This document shows, piece after piece, positions 53,105 through 61,680 of a DNA stretch of 64,000 nt. The position numbers and the translations under genes are program-made. Position 1 is the first letter of the stretch. Every line of letters starts with the position of its first letter. The DNA is from Sphingobacterium cellulitidis (GTDB taxonomy: Bacteria > Bacteroidota > Bacteroidia > Sphingobacteriales > Sphingobacteriaceae). The DNA is taken from positions 1-64,000 of the forward strand of contig NOUX01000014.1 in NCBI GenBank assembly GCA_002245855.1. Reading direction: 5' to 3'. The notes under the pieces were generated by a model that was given only the letters and a program-made list of their open reading frames with translations, was not told the origin of the DNA and made no database searches.

Positions 53105-54084
53105 AGTCGCTCCTTCTTTAACATCATCGGCTTTAAGCCCAAATTCTTCAACATTTGCATATCCTCATCAACACCGGGATTCGGAGTCACCAATAAGGTT
53201 TGACGCTCTCCGGTAAATATCGAGTTCGCCCCAGCCATAAAACACCAGCCTTGCTCAACTTCCGTCATCTCAATCCGACCAGCACTTAACCGAACCATCG
53301 AAGATGGTAATACAATGCGTGCCGTGGCAATCATCCTGACCATATCCCAAACATCTACTTTCGGCAAATCAGCTAATGGTGTCCCTGCAACCCGCGCTAA
53401 GGCATTGATTGGAACAGACTCCGGATGCTTCTCCATATTCGCCAATGTTCGCAACATGCTAATCCGATCCGCATCCTTCTCCCCTAATCCAATAATCCCC
53501 CCTGAACAAACCGTAATCCCTGCCTTCCTAACATTATTGATCGTCGCTAAACGATTATCAAACTTGCGCGTCGAAATAATCTCATCGTAAAACTCCTCCG
53601 AGGTATCTAAATTATGATTGTATGCATATAGGCCTGCCTCCTGTAGTCGATTTGCCTGATCCTCAGTCAGCATCCCCAAAGTACAACAAACCTCTAACCC
53701 CATTTCATTGACCCCTTGTACCATTTCAATAATCCGATCAAAATCCCGATTGTCCCTAACTTCACGCCATGCCGCTGCCATACAAAATCTGGAAGAACCA
53801 CTATCCTTCGCCTTTTGTGCATGCGCCAAGACCGTTTCTGTAGGTAATAAGGCCTGAACTTTAATATCTGTGTGATATCTGGCCGCCTGACCACAATAGG
53901 AACAATCCTCTGGACATCCGCCCGTCTTAACAGATAATAAGGTCGATATCTGAACCTCCTCAGGATTATGCCATTGACGATGAACCGTAGCTGCCTCATA
54001 AACCAATTCTAATAATGGCTTATTATATATGGCCAACAACTCTTCCTTTGTCCAATCATGTCTCAGTGCTTTACTATCTTTCAT
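53086..54084 (-). CDS. bioB: Biotin synthase BioB
   Basis: BioB is a radical-SAM enzyme that inserts sulfur into dethiobiotin. The 332-residue protein has the [4Fe-4S] motif CPEDCSYC (CxxxCxxC, about 57-64), SRFCMAAAWREVRD, CCTLGMLTEDQANRL, NHNLDTSEEFYDEIISTR, TVCSGGIIGLGE and MVRLSAGR, all characteristic and including the conserved arginine and cysteine ligands of the [2Fe-2S] cluster. It lies between bioD (3 bases away) and bioA (overlap). Full length. Confidence 0.96.
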   Translation of the reverse strand: MKDSKALRHDWTKEELLAIYNKPLLELVYEAATVHRQWHNPEEVQISTLLSVKTGGCPEDCSYCGQAARYHTDIKVQALLPTETVLAHAQKAKDSGSSRFCMAAAWREVRDNRDFDRIIEMVQGVNEMGLEVCCTLGMLTEDQANRLQEAGLYAYNHNLDTSEEFYDEIISTRKFDNRLATINNVRKAGITVCSGGIIGLGEKDADRISMLRTLANMEKHPESVPINALARVAGTPLADLPKVDVWDMVRMIATARIVLPSSMVRLSAGRIEMTEVEQGWCFMAGANSIFTGERQTLLVTPNPGVDEDMQMLKNLGLKPMMLKKERLCSTNG

Positions 54085-54087
54085 AAT

Positions 54088-54705
54088 TTATTCTTCTATT
54101 TTTATTTTTTCTAATGCTTTATTTAACCCCTCTGAATCTATCGTCTCCAAACTCGGAATCTCTATAATTTTACTGCCTACTGGTTTATTTTTGATGATTA
54201 TCCGCCTGCTCGACTCCTTGAAGTCCCCATTTAATACGATATACTCAACCGGAATACCTCGCTCCGCTAAACTGTGAAAGGAAAGTAAACTATGATTGAT
54301 ACTGCCTAAATAGTCTGAACAAACCAAGATGACCGGCAATTCCAAATACTCCAAAAGATCTATAATAAAATCTTGATCATTTATGGGAACAAACATTCCT
54401 CCTGCCCCCTCCACAATCAAATTCCCACTGGTCGCTGGTAACTTAAAATCACTAATCTTGATTTCCTGCCCATCTAACTCTGCTGAATAATGCGGTGATG
54501 CCGGATAGCTCAATTGAAATCGCTCTGGAAATATCTCAACATCAGATCCCAATAATTGACTAATCATCATACTATCACTGCTCGTTAAATCCCCAGACTG
54601 TATTGGTTTCCAATAGGAAGCATTCCACATCTTTACCAAAACCGCTGAAACAATGGTTTTTCCAACGGAGGTCCCAATGCCGGTAACAAAATATTTCTTA
54701 CTCAT
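54088..54705 (-). CDS. bioD: ATP-dependent dethiobiotin synthetase BioD
   Basis: BioD carboxylates DAPA and closes the ureido ring with ATP. The 205-residue protein opens with the P-loop MSKKYFVTGIGTSVGKT (GTSVGKT, 11-17), then SYWKPIQSGDL, PHYSAELDGQEI, and NLIVEGAGGMFVPINDQDFIIDLL (Glu and GGx loop of BioD). It overlaps the bioF stop by 8 bases, and bioB starts 3 bases after its stop, so translation is probably coupled. Length is slightly shorter than E. coli BioD (about 225). Confidence 0.94.
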   Translation of the reverse strand: MSKKYFVTGIGTSVGKTIVSAVLVKMWNASYWKPIQSGDLTSSDSMMISQLLGSDVEIFPERFQLSYPASPHYSAELDGQEIKISDFKLPATSGNLIVEGAGGMFVPINDQDFIIDLLEYLELPVILVCSDYLGSINHSLLSFHSLAERGIPVEYIVLNGDFKESSRRIIIKNKPVGSKIIEIPSLETIDSEGLNKALEKIKIEE

Positions 54706-55816
54706 CTTGAATCTTTAATATGCAAGCCTTTAATAAATCTATCTCTCTTTCTGTATTGAACGAATGAAGAATAACTCTTAACATTTGCTCCTCTTTAGAC
54801 ACCGTCGGTGCCTTTACAGGGTAGCTTATAATTCCTTGTTCTCTCAAAAAGTTATGGGCTTGACTTAATTTATGCTCTTCCTGAATATAAATAGGTATAA
54901 TCGGACTTAACCATTGCCTCAGTTCTTTGTTCTCATCCTGATGAAATTTTCTTATTTTTCTTTGCAATTCTTTTCTCAAAAATTCATTTTCCTCTAGAAA
55001 TTCATAAGCACTTCTAATGCCTAAGGCATGAAAATCTGGGAGTCCGGTACTGTAAATAAAACTCGGAGAATAATTGATGAGATACTGAATCAAGGTTTTT
55101 GAACCTAATACCGCCGCCCCTGACTGTCCCATAGCCTTCCCATAAGTAACAACAGTCGCAAATACTTGTTCCTGCAGACCATAATAATTCACCAATCCTA
55201 ATCCAAAGGTGCCAATGGCATGGGCCTCATCGACAATTAATGCCGCAGAATACTTTGAACATAAACCCGCAATTTCCACTAAAGCCGCAAAATCCCCATT
55301 CATGGAATACAAACTCTCAATAGCAACCCAGACTCTTCCAGTGGATTTTTTCAAAAGTTCCTCCAAATGATTTAAATCATTATGACGAAATTTCCATCGC
55401 TTGGCATTGGACAAACGACTACCTTCAAAAACCGAACGATGTACTTTCTCGTCTAAAAGCAAGGTGTCCTCCTTCTTCGGCAAAACGGAAAACAAGGATA
55501 AATTAGCATTAAATCCAGACGGAAATATTAAGGCGGATTCTACTTGATGCACCTGAGCTAAATAAGCCTCAAGCTCCATCAATGCTACAGAATTCCCTGT
55601 AATTAATCTTGACCCTGTTGAGCCCTGAAGACTTTGAGGTGAATGCTGTAGGTTTGCCAATAATTTTCTCCTGAAATCTTGACTCCGCGCAAATCCTAAG
55701 TAATCATTCGAACAAAAATCAATTCCCTCTTTATTTATGGAAAGTGTTCTTAACAATCCCTTCTCTTCCCGATCATCAAGTTCTTGCTGAAGATCAGAAA
55801 ACAAATCAGGCAACAT
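54698..55816 (-). CDS. bioF: 8-Amino-7-oxononanoate synthase BioF
   Basis: BioF condenses pimeloyl-ACP/CoA with alanine to KAPA. The 372-residue PLP enzyme of the alpha-oxoamine synthase family has DFCSNDYLGFA (32-42), SLQGSTGSRLITGNS, ALIFPSGFNANLSLFSVLP, LIVDEAHAIGTFG, and the PLP lysine in TYGKAMGQSGAAV. Family length is 380-400, so it is nearly full length with a compact C-terminus. It overlaps both neighbours (bioD by 8 bases, the diiron gene by 11), showing a tight operon. No bioC/bioH or bioW is adjacent. Confidence 0.94.
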   Translation of the reverse strand: MLPDLFSDLQQELDDREEKGLLRTLSINKEGIDFCSNDYLGFARSQDFRRKLLANLQHSPQSLQGSTGSRLITGNSVALMELEAYLAQVHQVESALIFPSGFNANLSLFSVLPKKEDTLLLDEKVHRSVFEGSRLSNAKRWKFRHNDLNHLEELLKKSTGRVWVAIESLYSMNGDFAALVEIAGLCSKYSAALIVDEAHAIGTFGLGLVNYYGLQEQVFATVVTYGKAMGQSGAAVLGSKTLIQYLINYSPSFIYSTGLPDFHALGIRSAYEFLEENEFLRKELQRKIRKFHQDENKELRQWLSPIIPIYIQEEHKLSQAHNFLREQGIISYPVKAPTVSKEEQMLRVILHSFNTEREIDLLKACILKIQDE

Positions 55817-56426
55817 CTTTTACCTCGTTAAAAACAGATTCAATCCAGTCCTCAAATAATTTATTCTCAATTTCTATGATCGCATCGGCGTATAAATTCC
55901 AGGATGGATGAAAGGATTGTAGCTGATGAATCATTTCCTCCAAATGCCCTTCCTCCTCCAAAATAATGGATTTCACCATCACCTTGGACCCTGCTTCCGT
56001 TAAGCATTCTTGATATATTGGATAGAGCTCATCCGCCCTAACTTCAATGGCATAAGTCACAAAAAGATAAGCCGCATATTTCAATGCTGCACCGCTCAAT
56101 TTGAATTCTTTCATTAAAAAGCGACAAGTTTGTACATCCAATCTATGTAAGTATTGAATGGATGATTTCCCACCAATCAAACTATCCTCTGCATAATATT
56201 CAAACCCTGAATCAGTCAACTTCCCAATCTGCTTTTTCAAATAATACGCATGCCGATGTTCTTCAGCAGCATGTTTTAATTGAATCAAGTCGGTTTTTTG
56301 GGAATCCTCACAGGCAGATATTTTCCGAGCCCCCGCATTCTCCATAAAAGAAAGCGTATTTAACCATTTTGCATGTAGAACAGGTTCCTCGATTATTTTT
56401 GCTAAGACAGATTTCATATTTTTCAA
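55806..56426 (-). CDS. Ferritin-like diiron protein heading the biotin operon
   Basis: This 206-residue all-helical protein carries a complete ferritin-like diiron ligand set: Glu29, Glu56 and His59 (EEHRH), Glu128 and Glu158 with His161 (EEEGH), in the spacing of four-helix carboxylate di-iron proteins (E, ExxH, E, ExxH). It is not a usual BioC/H/W/I/Z component. It is the first gene of the bio operon and overlaps bioF by 11 bases, so it probably acts in the pathway, perhaps as an O2-dependent enzyme making or trimming the pimeloyl precursor (inference). An alternative is a MiaE-like or CADD-like oxidase with another substrate. ATG 56426 is the only start near the promoter. Confidence 0.72.
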   Translation of the reverse strand: MKNMKSVLAKIIEEPVLHAKWLNTLSFMENAGARKISACEDSQKTDLIQLKHAAEEHRHAYYLKKQIGKLTDSGFEYYAEDSLIGGKSSIQYLHRLDVQTCRFLMKEFKLSGAALKYAAYLFVTYAIEVRADELYPIYQECLTEAGSKVMVKSIILEEEGHLEEMIHQLQSFHPSWNLYADAIIEIENKLFEDWIESVFNEVKDVA

Positions 56427-56433
56427 TTTCGAC

Positions 56434-56441
56434 CAAAAGTA
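56434..56441 (-). promoter_or_regulatory. Promoter -7 box of the bio operon
   Basis: The minus strand reads TACTTTTG, matching TAnnTTTG, 8 bases upstream of the first ATG. The palindrome at 56439-56460 overlaps its first 3 bases. Confidence 0.5.
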
Positions 56442-56460
56442 CTACCTTGCCGGTAGGTAC
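56439..56460. promoter_or_regulatory. Palindromic site in the bio/MocR intergenic region
   Basis: GTACTACC and GGTAGGTAC arms (one inserted base) around TTGCC, inside the 55-base gap between the divergent starts; another GGTGCC half-like copy follows at 56464. Likely the MocR operator. Confidence 0.55.
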
Positions 56461-56481
56461 ATAGGTGCCAGTTTTAAGAAT

Positions 56482-57957
56482 ATGAATAGTCCGGATAACA
56501 TTCCATTTAAAAGTTTCATTCAAATCCAACGGGATACTAATACTCCCATCTACCTGCAAATCGCAAATCAATTTATTCAGGCCATATCCCAAGGTAAAAT
56601 TAGCCCAGGGACTAAATTATTAGGAACTAGAGCACTAAGCGAGTTACTTAACGTACATAGAAATACCATTACAGCGGTTTATGATGAATTATTCGCTCAA
56701 GGTTGGGTCGAAATAAAACCGAATAAAGGTACTTTTATCGCCTCCCTACTCCCGCTTCAAAACCAAAAAGAGACCAAAACTTTTCACTATCCTAAACAAA
56801 CCGGATACAGCTTTAAACAGTCCATTCTCCTGGACAGCCCCTTTGAACATACAAATTGTGAATTCATCCTGAACGACGGAACTCCTGATATTCGCCTTAC
56901 CCAATTTGAAGATTTATCCCGCTTCTACAGCTCGAACATGAAAAGAAAAAGTAACCGCTCTAAAATGGGTTACTACAACCAAGAAGGTAGCGAATATTTC
57001 AAAGAGCAAATGCTGAATTACTTGCAAAGCTCCAGAGCTCTGAAAATCAAAAAAAATAACTTATTGATCAGCCGAAGTGTTGAAATGAGCTTATATATTA
57101 TCGCAGAGATCCTACTGTCTGCTGAGGATACCGTAGTTGTCGCAGATTTAAGTTATTTCGCTGCGAATATGATCTTTCAAAAATCTGGAAGTAAGATTAA
57201 AACCATCCCTATTGAATCGGATGGCATTGATGTGGATGCCCTGGAAGACTTATGTAGGAAACAAAAAATACGCATGCTGTATATTACTCCACATCATCAT
57301 TACCCCACAACTGTCAGCTTAAGTGCGCATAAAAGAATGCGAATCCTCCAATTAGCCACTCAATATGGATTTATTATTGTAGAGGATGACCATGATTATG
57401 ATTTTCAATTTGACAAACAGCCGCTATTGCCAATGGCAACTTCTGATCAAGATGGAATGATTATCTATGTGGGTTCTTTCGGTAAATCCTTAGCTCCCGG
57501 GTTCAGAACCAGTTTTATGGTCGCTCCAGAAAATTTAATGATAGAAATGAGAAAACATCTCGGAATTATCGATCGTCAAGGGGACATCTTAATGGAACAA
57601 GCCTTAGGCGAAATGATTGAAGAAGGAGCTATCCATCGTCATTTAAAGAAATCTAGAAAAGTATATAAGGAAAGAAGAGACTTAATGGCAGAATTACTTG
57701 AGCTGGAACTCGCAGAGGCAATAGATTTTCAAATTCCTACTGGCGGACTTGCATTTTGGATACAATGGAAAGAAACATTCAGTTTACTCAAACTCAGTCA
57801 AATTGCATCTCAAAACAACCTCTTTATTCCCAAAACTCTTTTATACCAACAAAAAAACGTCCAAGCAATGAGATTAGGCTTCGGAAATCTCAGTCCCGAA
57901 GAAATGACCAAGTCCGTAGCAATACTTAAAAAAAGCTACCAAAGGGCAAAATATTAA
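56482..57957 (+). CDS. MocR-type GntR/aminotransferase regulator
   Basis: This 491-residue protein is a fusion of a GntR winged helix (TNTPIYLQIANQFIQAISQGKISPGTKLLGTRALSELLNVHRNTITAVYDELFAQGWVE, 19-75) and an aminotransferase-like (fold type I) domain, with the PLP lysine in YVGSFGKSLAPGFR and the DDHDYDF loop before it. MocR proteins sense PLP or amino compounds. It is divergent from the bio operon and shares a 55-base promoter region containing a palindrome, so it may control biotin synthesis; MocR members known so far mostly control vitamin B6, GABA or taurine genes. Its stop overlaps the convergent gene by 4 bases. Confidence 0.88.
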   Translation: MNSPDNIPFKSFIQIQRDTNTPIYLQIANQFIQAISQGKISPGTKLLGTRALSELLNVHRNTITAVYDELFAQGWVEIKPNKGTFIASLLPLQNQKETKTFHYPKQTGYSFKQSILLDSPFEHTNCEFILNDGTPDIRLTQFEDLSRFYSSNMKRKSNRSKMGYYNQEGSEYFKEQMLNYLQSSRALKIKKNNLLISRSVEMSLYIIAEILLSAEDTVVVADLSYFAANMIFQKSGSKIKTIPIESDGIDVDALEDLCRKQKIRMLYITPHHHYPTTVSLSAHKRMRILQLATQYGFIIVEDDHDYDFQFDKQPLLPMATSDQDGMIIYVGSFGKSLAPGFRTSFMVAPENLMIEMRKHLGIIDRQGDILMEQALGEMIEEGAIHRHLKKSRKVYKERRDLMAELLELELAEAIDFQIPTGGLAFWIQWKETFSLLKLSQIASQNNLFIPKTLLYQQKNVQAMRLGFGNLSPEEMTKSVAILKKSYQRAKY

Positions 57958-58373
57958 CCCGCAAACAGATTAATATTCTCCGTATTTGCACAAGGGTCCT
58001 TATAATGGACATACATGCGCTTGTATTTTACCATCTCCCGAGAATCTGCTAGATAATTCATCTTGGTTTCTCTAAAAACCAATTGAGCAGCTTTCTTCTC
58101 CATTTTTGTAGCATAATCCAAGAATTCCCGAAACAACATCCGGCGCTCATGGGTGGAAAACCGACTCTGTTGACAAATTTTCAAAATTAGCTCTTCATCA
58201 AAATGTAGTGTAATCTTATTCCCAATAGGATTTAATAGGTAAAATATCGGTCTCGGTCCATTATTCGGAAATAAACCAAACCCTATGGTCGCATTATCTG
58301 TATTAAATACATAGGCATAAAAGTGGACGGTACCTATCAATGCGGAATCTACTAATATGTTTTTTGTAACCAT
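57954..58373 (-). CDS. Hypothetical protein (139 aa)
   Basis: This 139-residue protein has a beta-rich first half (ILVDSALIGTVHFYAYVFNTDNATIGFGLFPNNG and IFYLLNPIGNKITLHFDEELI) and a helical second half (RFSTHERRMLFREFLDYATKMEKKAAQLVFRET). There is no signal peptide, and I recognise no family. It is convergent with the MocR gene and the stop codons overlap (57954-57957). The Csp-like gene lies further upstream on the same strand with its own start region, so co-transcription is unlikely. Confidence 0.68.
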   Translation of the reverse strand: MVTKNILVDSALIGTVHFYAYVFNTDNATIGFGLFPNNGPRPIFYLLNPIGNKITLHFDEELILKICQQSRFSTHERRMLFREFLDYATKMEKKAAQLVFRETKMNYLADSREMVKYKRMYVHYKDPCANTENINLFAG

Positions 58374-58551
58374 AGCCTCACAATTTAAGTTAACAAATCT
58401 ATTATCTTCATTGATAACCCAATGATTATCAATATTTAATTGGTTTCAATATACCGAATCTCTAAAAAGAGAATTGAAATTTCAGATTATTAATTTATTA
58501 AATTATCTGAAGTCATACCTCAGATAAAATCCTCCCAACAAATTACATACG

Positions 58552-58893
58552 TTAAGCCAATAATGCTTCACAGCTCGCAGTACATGAACGACATGCTTCT
58601 GCACATTCCCGACAATGCTCCATTCCATGTGTGGCATGTTTCTCGCACTCCTCAGCGCAGGAATTACAAATATCCATACAAATTTTTACAATTCCCATAT
58701 ACGCTGAACTCCTCATCAACAATAACTTATAAGTGGACTCACAAATCTCAGCACATTCCAAATCTGTCTGTATACATTTTCGTAACATTTCAAGATCAGA
58801 TTCTCTTAAACAGGCTTGTGCACATTCTAAACAGGCAATTGAACACTTTTGACAGGCTTCAATACAGGCTTTAATTAATTGTTCTTGATCCAT
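58552..58893 (-). CDS. Csp-like four-helix-bundle copper-binding protein
   Basis: This 113-residue protein has 18 cysteines along four helices: CIEACQKCSIACLECAQAC (10-28), Cys40, Cys47, Cys51, then CMDICNSCAEEC (72-83) and CRECAEACRSCTASC (94-108), with His86, His89 and His93. This matches the Csp copper-storage family (formerly DUF326), which binds many Cu(I) ions in its core. There is no signal peptide, so it would be the cytosolic Csp3 type. It is alone, without copper regulators or efflux pumps nearby. Length is typical. Confidence 0.9.
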   Translation of the reverse strand: MDQEQLIKACIEACQKCSIACLECAQACLRESDLEMLRKCIQTDLECAEICESTYKLLLMRSSAYMGIVKICMDICNSCAEECEKHATHGMEHCRECAEACRSCTASCEALLA

Positions 58894-59255
58894 GTGATTT
58901 CCTTTCTTATTGTTAATGATGTTTTAATGGAAGTTAATTCAATCTTATTAACAACCGTTAAGTTAACACTTTTCAATAGGCAATCGTTCATTTTAATATG
59001 AATTATAAGGAAAACAAAGGCTTTGTATTAAATAAATTACAAGAAATTAGAATATCTTTCTAAAGAATATAAAAATTAAAAGAAAATTTAACCAATTTTC
59101 AGATTAAAAATACCTTAGATTAATTTTTGCCTAAATGAGACAACCCTAACAAATACCCCCAACCTTCCCCTATTTTTCCTTCCTAAAAATTTCAATTCAA
59201 TTTCCTTTTGAATCCTCAAAATACACTGTAAATTTATTATACTTTATACCAGCTA
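58894..59255. other. AT-rich intergenic region between the Csp gene and serine hydrolase
   Basis: No credible gene or clear promoter box was seen. The Csp gene and the hydrolase diverge from it. Confidence 0.45.
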
Positions 59256-60854
59256 ATGATGAAAAATTACGCTGAAACTCAATTAACTCCTAATATTATG
59301 AATATGATCAATAATGTATTTAAAGGTCTTGCTTTTCTTTTTCTGACAAGTCTCCTGTCTATTCATTCCATAGCGCAGGAAATGCCTGAGAAAAACTTGG
59401 ACGAATTGGTCCAAAAAACAATGACTGCTTTTAATGTCCCAGGCATATCCCTCGGCATTATTAAAGATGGAAAAGTAATTCATCAAAAAGGATATGGACT
59501 CAGGTCCATCAACAGCAAACAACCGGTAGATAATCAAACTGCATTCGCCATTGCCTCAAACAGCAAAGTTTTCACGGCTTTTGCCTTGGGAATGATGATG
59601 GATGAAGGCAAACTTACCTGGGATAGTAAAGTGACGGATTTTATCCCCGAGTTTAAAATGTATGATCCTTATGTAACCTCTGAATTTACCATTCGCGATC
59701 TGCTTACTCATCGCTCTGGCCTAGGTCTCGGTGCGGGTGACCTTATGTTCTGGCCAGATTCTGCAAACTTCAATACCGAAGAAGTCATCCATAACCTCAG
59801 ATACCTTAAACCCGTTTCTAGCTTCAGAACTAAATTTGACTATGATAACCTGCTCTATATTGTTGCCGGTGAAGTGTTGAAAAGAGCATCAGGCCTTTCT
59901 TGGGAGGATTTTATTGAACAAAAAATCATGGCTCCATTAAATATGACCAATAGTGCGGCCTCCCTGAGTCGGATGAAATCCAAAGACAATGTTATTGATG
60001 CCCATGTTCCATTGGATGGTAAACTCATTACCATCGCTCGATTCCTCAGCGAAACCACCAATGCTGCCGGTGGTATCAACAGCAGTATTGAAGATATGAG
60101 CAAATGGGTGAATATGCTCTTGAATAAAGGGAAATATGGCAGCAACCTCGAGAAACAATTGATTTCTGAAAATAGATTGCGGGAAATTATGACCCTGCAA
60201 ACCGTTATTCCTGGAACAGGACCTTATAATGCACATTTTAGAGGCTATGGCCTTGGATTATTCCTTAGTGATCAGAATGGTTATTTCGTTGCCGAACATA
60301 CTGGCGGACTTGGAGGAATGGTTACTCAAGTCACCATGATCCCTGAATTGAAGTTGGGAATCATTGTGCTGACCAATCAACAAAGTGGAAATGCCTTTAC
60401 TACCATTACCAATCAGATAAAAGACTTTTACTTTGACATCAAAAATACCGATCGCCTCAAAGAGTTAAAGGAACGAGAGCAAAAATTTGCTGGTGAAGCC
60501 GATGAAGTCACAGATAAGGTTTGGGCAAAAATCAAGTCTCAAAAACAAAAAATCGACTTCTCCCCTTACCTAGGTAAATATAAAGATCAATGGTTTGGTG
60601 AAATTGAAATCATGGAACGTAATGGACAGCTATACTTTAAGTCCGCTAGGTCGCCACAATTGCAAGGGAAAATGTATTATTACCAAGGCAATACCTTTGT
60701 AGCAGCCTGGAATGACCGCAGCATGACCGCCGATTCGTATGTCATGTTTAATCTCGATGAAACAGGAAAAGCAAATAGCATTAAAATGATGGCCGTTTCG
60801 CCAGCAACTGATTTCTCCTTTGATTTTCATGACTTGGATTTAAAAAGAAAATAA
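59256..60854 (+). CDS. Secreted serine hydrolase (class C beta-lactamase/PBP fold) with DUF3471-like tail
   Basis: This 532-residue protein has a signal peptide (about 22-40 from the first ATG, ending SIAQ) followed by a beta-lactamase-like domain: catalytic SNSK (Ser101 xx Lys104), a YDN triad element in TKFDYDNLLYIVAGE, and EHTGGLGG near 350 as the KTG-like box. RDLLTHRSGLGLG is a hallmark. The C-terminal 120 residues (from about 415) match DUF3471-type beta domains. Such proteins act as D-amino-peptidases or esterases; a true beta-lactamase role is unlikely. An internal ATG at 59298 or 59304 gives a cleaner signal peptide and may be the real start. Monocistronic. Confidence 0.88.
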   Translation: MMKNYAETQLTPNIMNMINNVFKGLAFLFLTSLLSIHSIAQEMPEKNLDELVQKTMTAFNVPGISLGIIKDGKVIHQKGYGLRSINSKQPVDNQTAFAIASNSKVFTAFALGMMMDEGKLTWDSKVTDFIPEFKMYDPYVTSEFTIRDLLTHRSGLGLGAGDLMFWPDSANFNTEEVIHNLRYLKPVSSFRTKFDYDNLLYIVAGEVLKRASGLSWEDFIEQKIMAPLNMTNSAASLSRMKSKDNVIDAHVPLDGKLITIARFLSETTNAAGGINSSIEDMSKWVNMLLNKGKYGSNLEKQLISENRLREIMTLQTVIPGTGPYNAHFRGYGLGLFLSDQNGYFVAEHTGGLGGMVTQVTMIPELKLGIIVLTNQQSGNAFTTITNQIKDFYFDIKNTDRLKELKEREQKFAGEADEVTDKVWAKIKSQKQKIDFSPYLGKYKDQWFGEIEIMERNGQLYFKSARSPQLQGKMYYYQGNTFVAAWNDRSMTADSYVMFNLDETGKANSIKMMAVSPATDFSFDFHDLDLKRK

Positions 60855-61017
60855 CTAGCATTTTGGAGAGCAATAACCAGCTTGAAAGCATCAATTCCCT
60901 GTCAAGAATAAAAATATCTCATTAGAAATGAGCTTTTTCGCAGTTTAAAGCAATTAATCCAACAAAAACATTTGGAGTATATAGAGATTAATCCTACTTT
61001 TGTATCACAAAATCACG

Positions 61018-61091
61018 GTAGGTATAGCTCAGTTGGTTAGAGCACTAGATTGTGGTTCTAGGGGTCGTGGGTTCGAGCCCCATTACTTACC
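61018..61091 (+). tRNA. tRNA-His (GTG anticodon)
   Basis: The cloverleaf folds completely: acceptor GTAGGTA with TACTTAC, D-arm GCTC/GAGC, anticodon stem CTAGA/TCTAG with loop TTGTGGT (anticodon GTG), T-arm GTGGG/CCCAT with loop TTCGAGC. The base before is G (61017, G-1) and the discriminator is C, the identity pair of tRNA-His. CCA is not encoded. It is followed by its own terminator. Confidence 0.96.
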
Positions 61092-61096
61092 CGGTT

Positions 61097-61125
61097 AAAG
61101 GAGGTCCAAAAGACCTCCTTTTTTT
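61097..61125 (+). terminator. Intrinsic terminator after tRNA-His
   Basis: AAAGGAGGTC-CAAAA-GACCTCCTTT followed by T5, 5 bases after the tRNA. Confidence 0.9.
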
Positions 61126-61170
61126 GTAAATAGCCATTATGATCATCAGTTAAGAAGCACAAATAACATT

Positions 61171-61680
61171 ATGAAAACTTTTTCAAAATCAACCAAAAAT
61201 ACTTGTGCTGTCTTCCAAGACCTATTGAATTATGCTGCATTATACATATTTTCCCTACTTATCTTAGTTTTTTACCTTCGAAATGAGGAAATAGAGTTTT
61301 TGAGATTTATTATCCTAATAATTTCCTTATTTTTTTTTGTTATACATGTCTTACCTGTACTTATTATTTATTTAAATTATGACCAGCATAATTCAGGTTT
61401 AATAGTAATATTAACAAAAGAAGGTTTTAAGGCAAATTCAGAATTCATTGGCAAGGAAAATATTAAAGAAATTACGATTATAGGTACTCATCAACATTTT
61501 CATAAGGGTCGAAGTTTTATTGGCTATGAAGAAGGATTTTTTTTCATGGAGATTATGCTTGTTGATAATAGAAAATATTTCTTAACCTCCCTATTGGGGC
61601 CAGAAATAGATAAGGACTTCATACATGAGTTTTCTGAAATTAATATTAAGAAGCAGATTAAAGCTTTTCCCAGAATATAA
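61171..61680 (+). CDS. Hypothetical two-helix membrane protein (169 aa)
   Basis: This 169-residue protein has two N-terminal membrane segments (about 17-37 and 44-67, ILIISLFFFVIHVLPVLIIYL), then a soluble domain with LIVILTKEGFKANSEFIGKENIKEITIIGTHQHF, GYEEGFFFMEIMLVDNRKYFLTSL and an amphipathic end. The layout resembles PH-like (YdbT/DUF-type) membrane proteins, but no family can be named. It lies 45 bases after the tRNA terminator, alone. The many T/A-rich codons fit its surroundings. Confidence 0.65.
   Translation: MKTFSKSTKNTCAVFQDLLNYAALYIFSLLILVFYLRNEEIEFLRFIILIISLFFFVIHVLPVLIIYLNYDQHNSGLIVILTKEGFKANSEFIGKENIKEITIIGTHQHFHKGRSFIGYEEGFFFMEIMLVDNRKYFLTSLLGPEIDKDFIHEFSEINIKKQIKAFPRI

Noticed and set aside
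53694..53999. 101-codon minus-strand frame within bioB
   Set aside because: Out-of-frame shadow of bioB, rich in Arg and Tyr, with no family resemblance.
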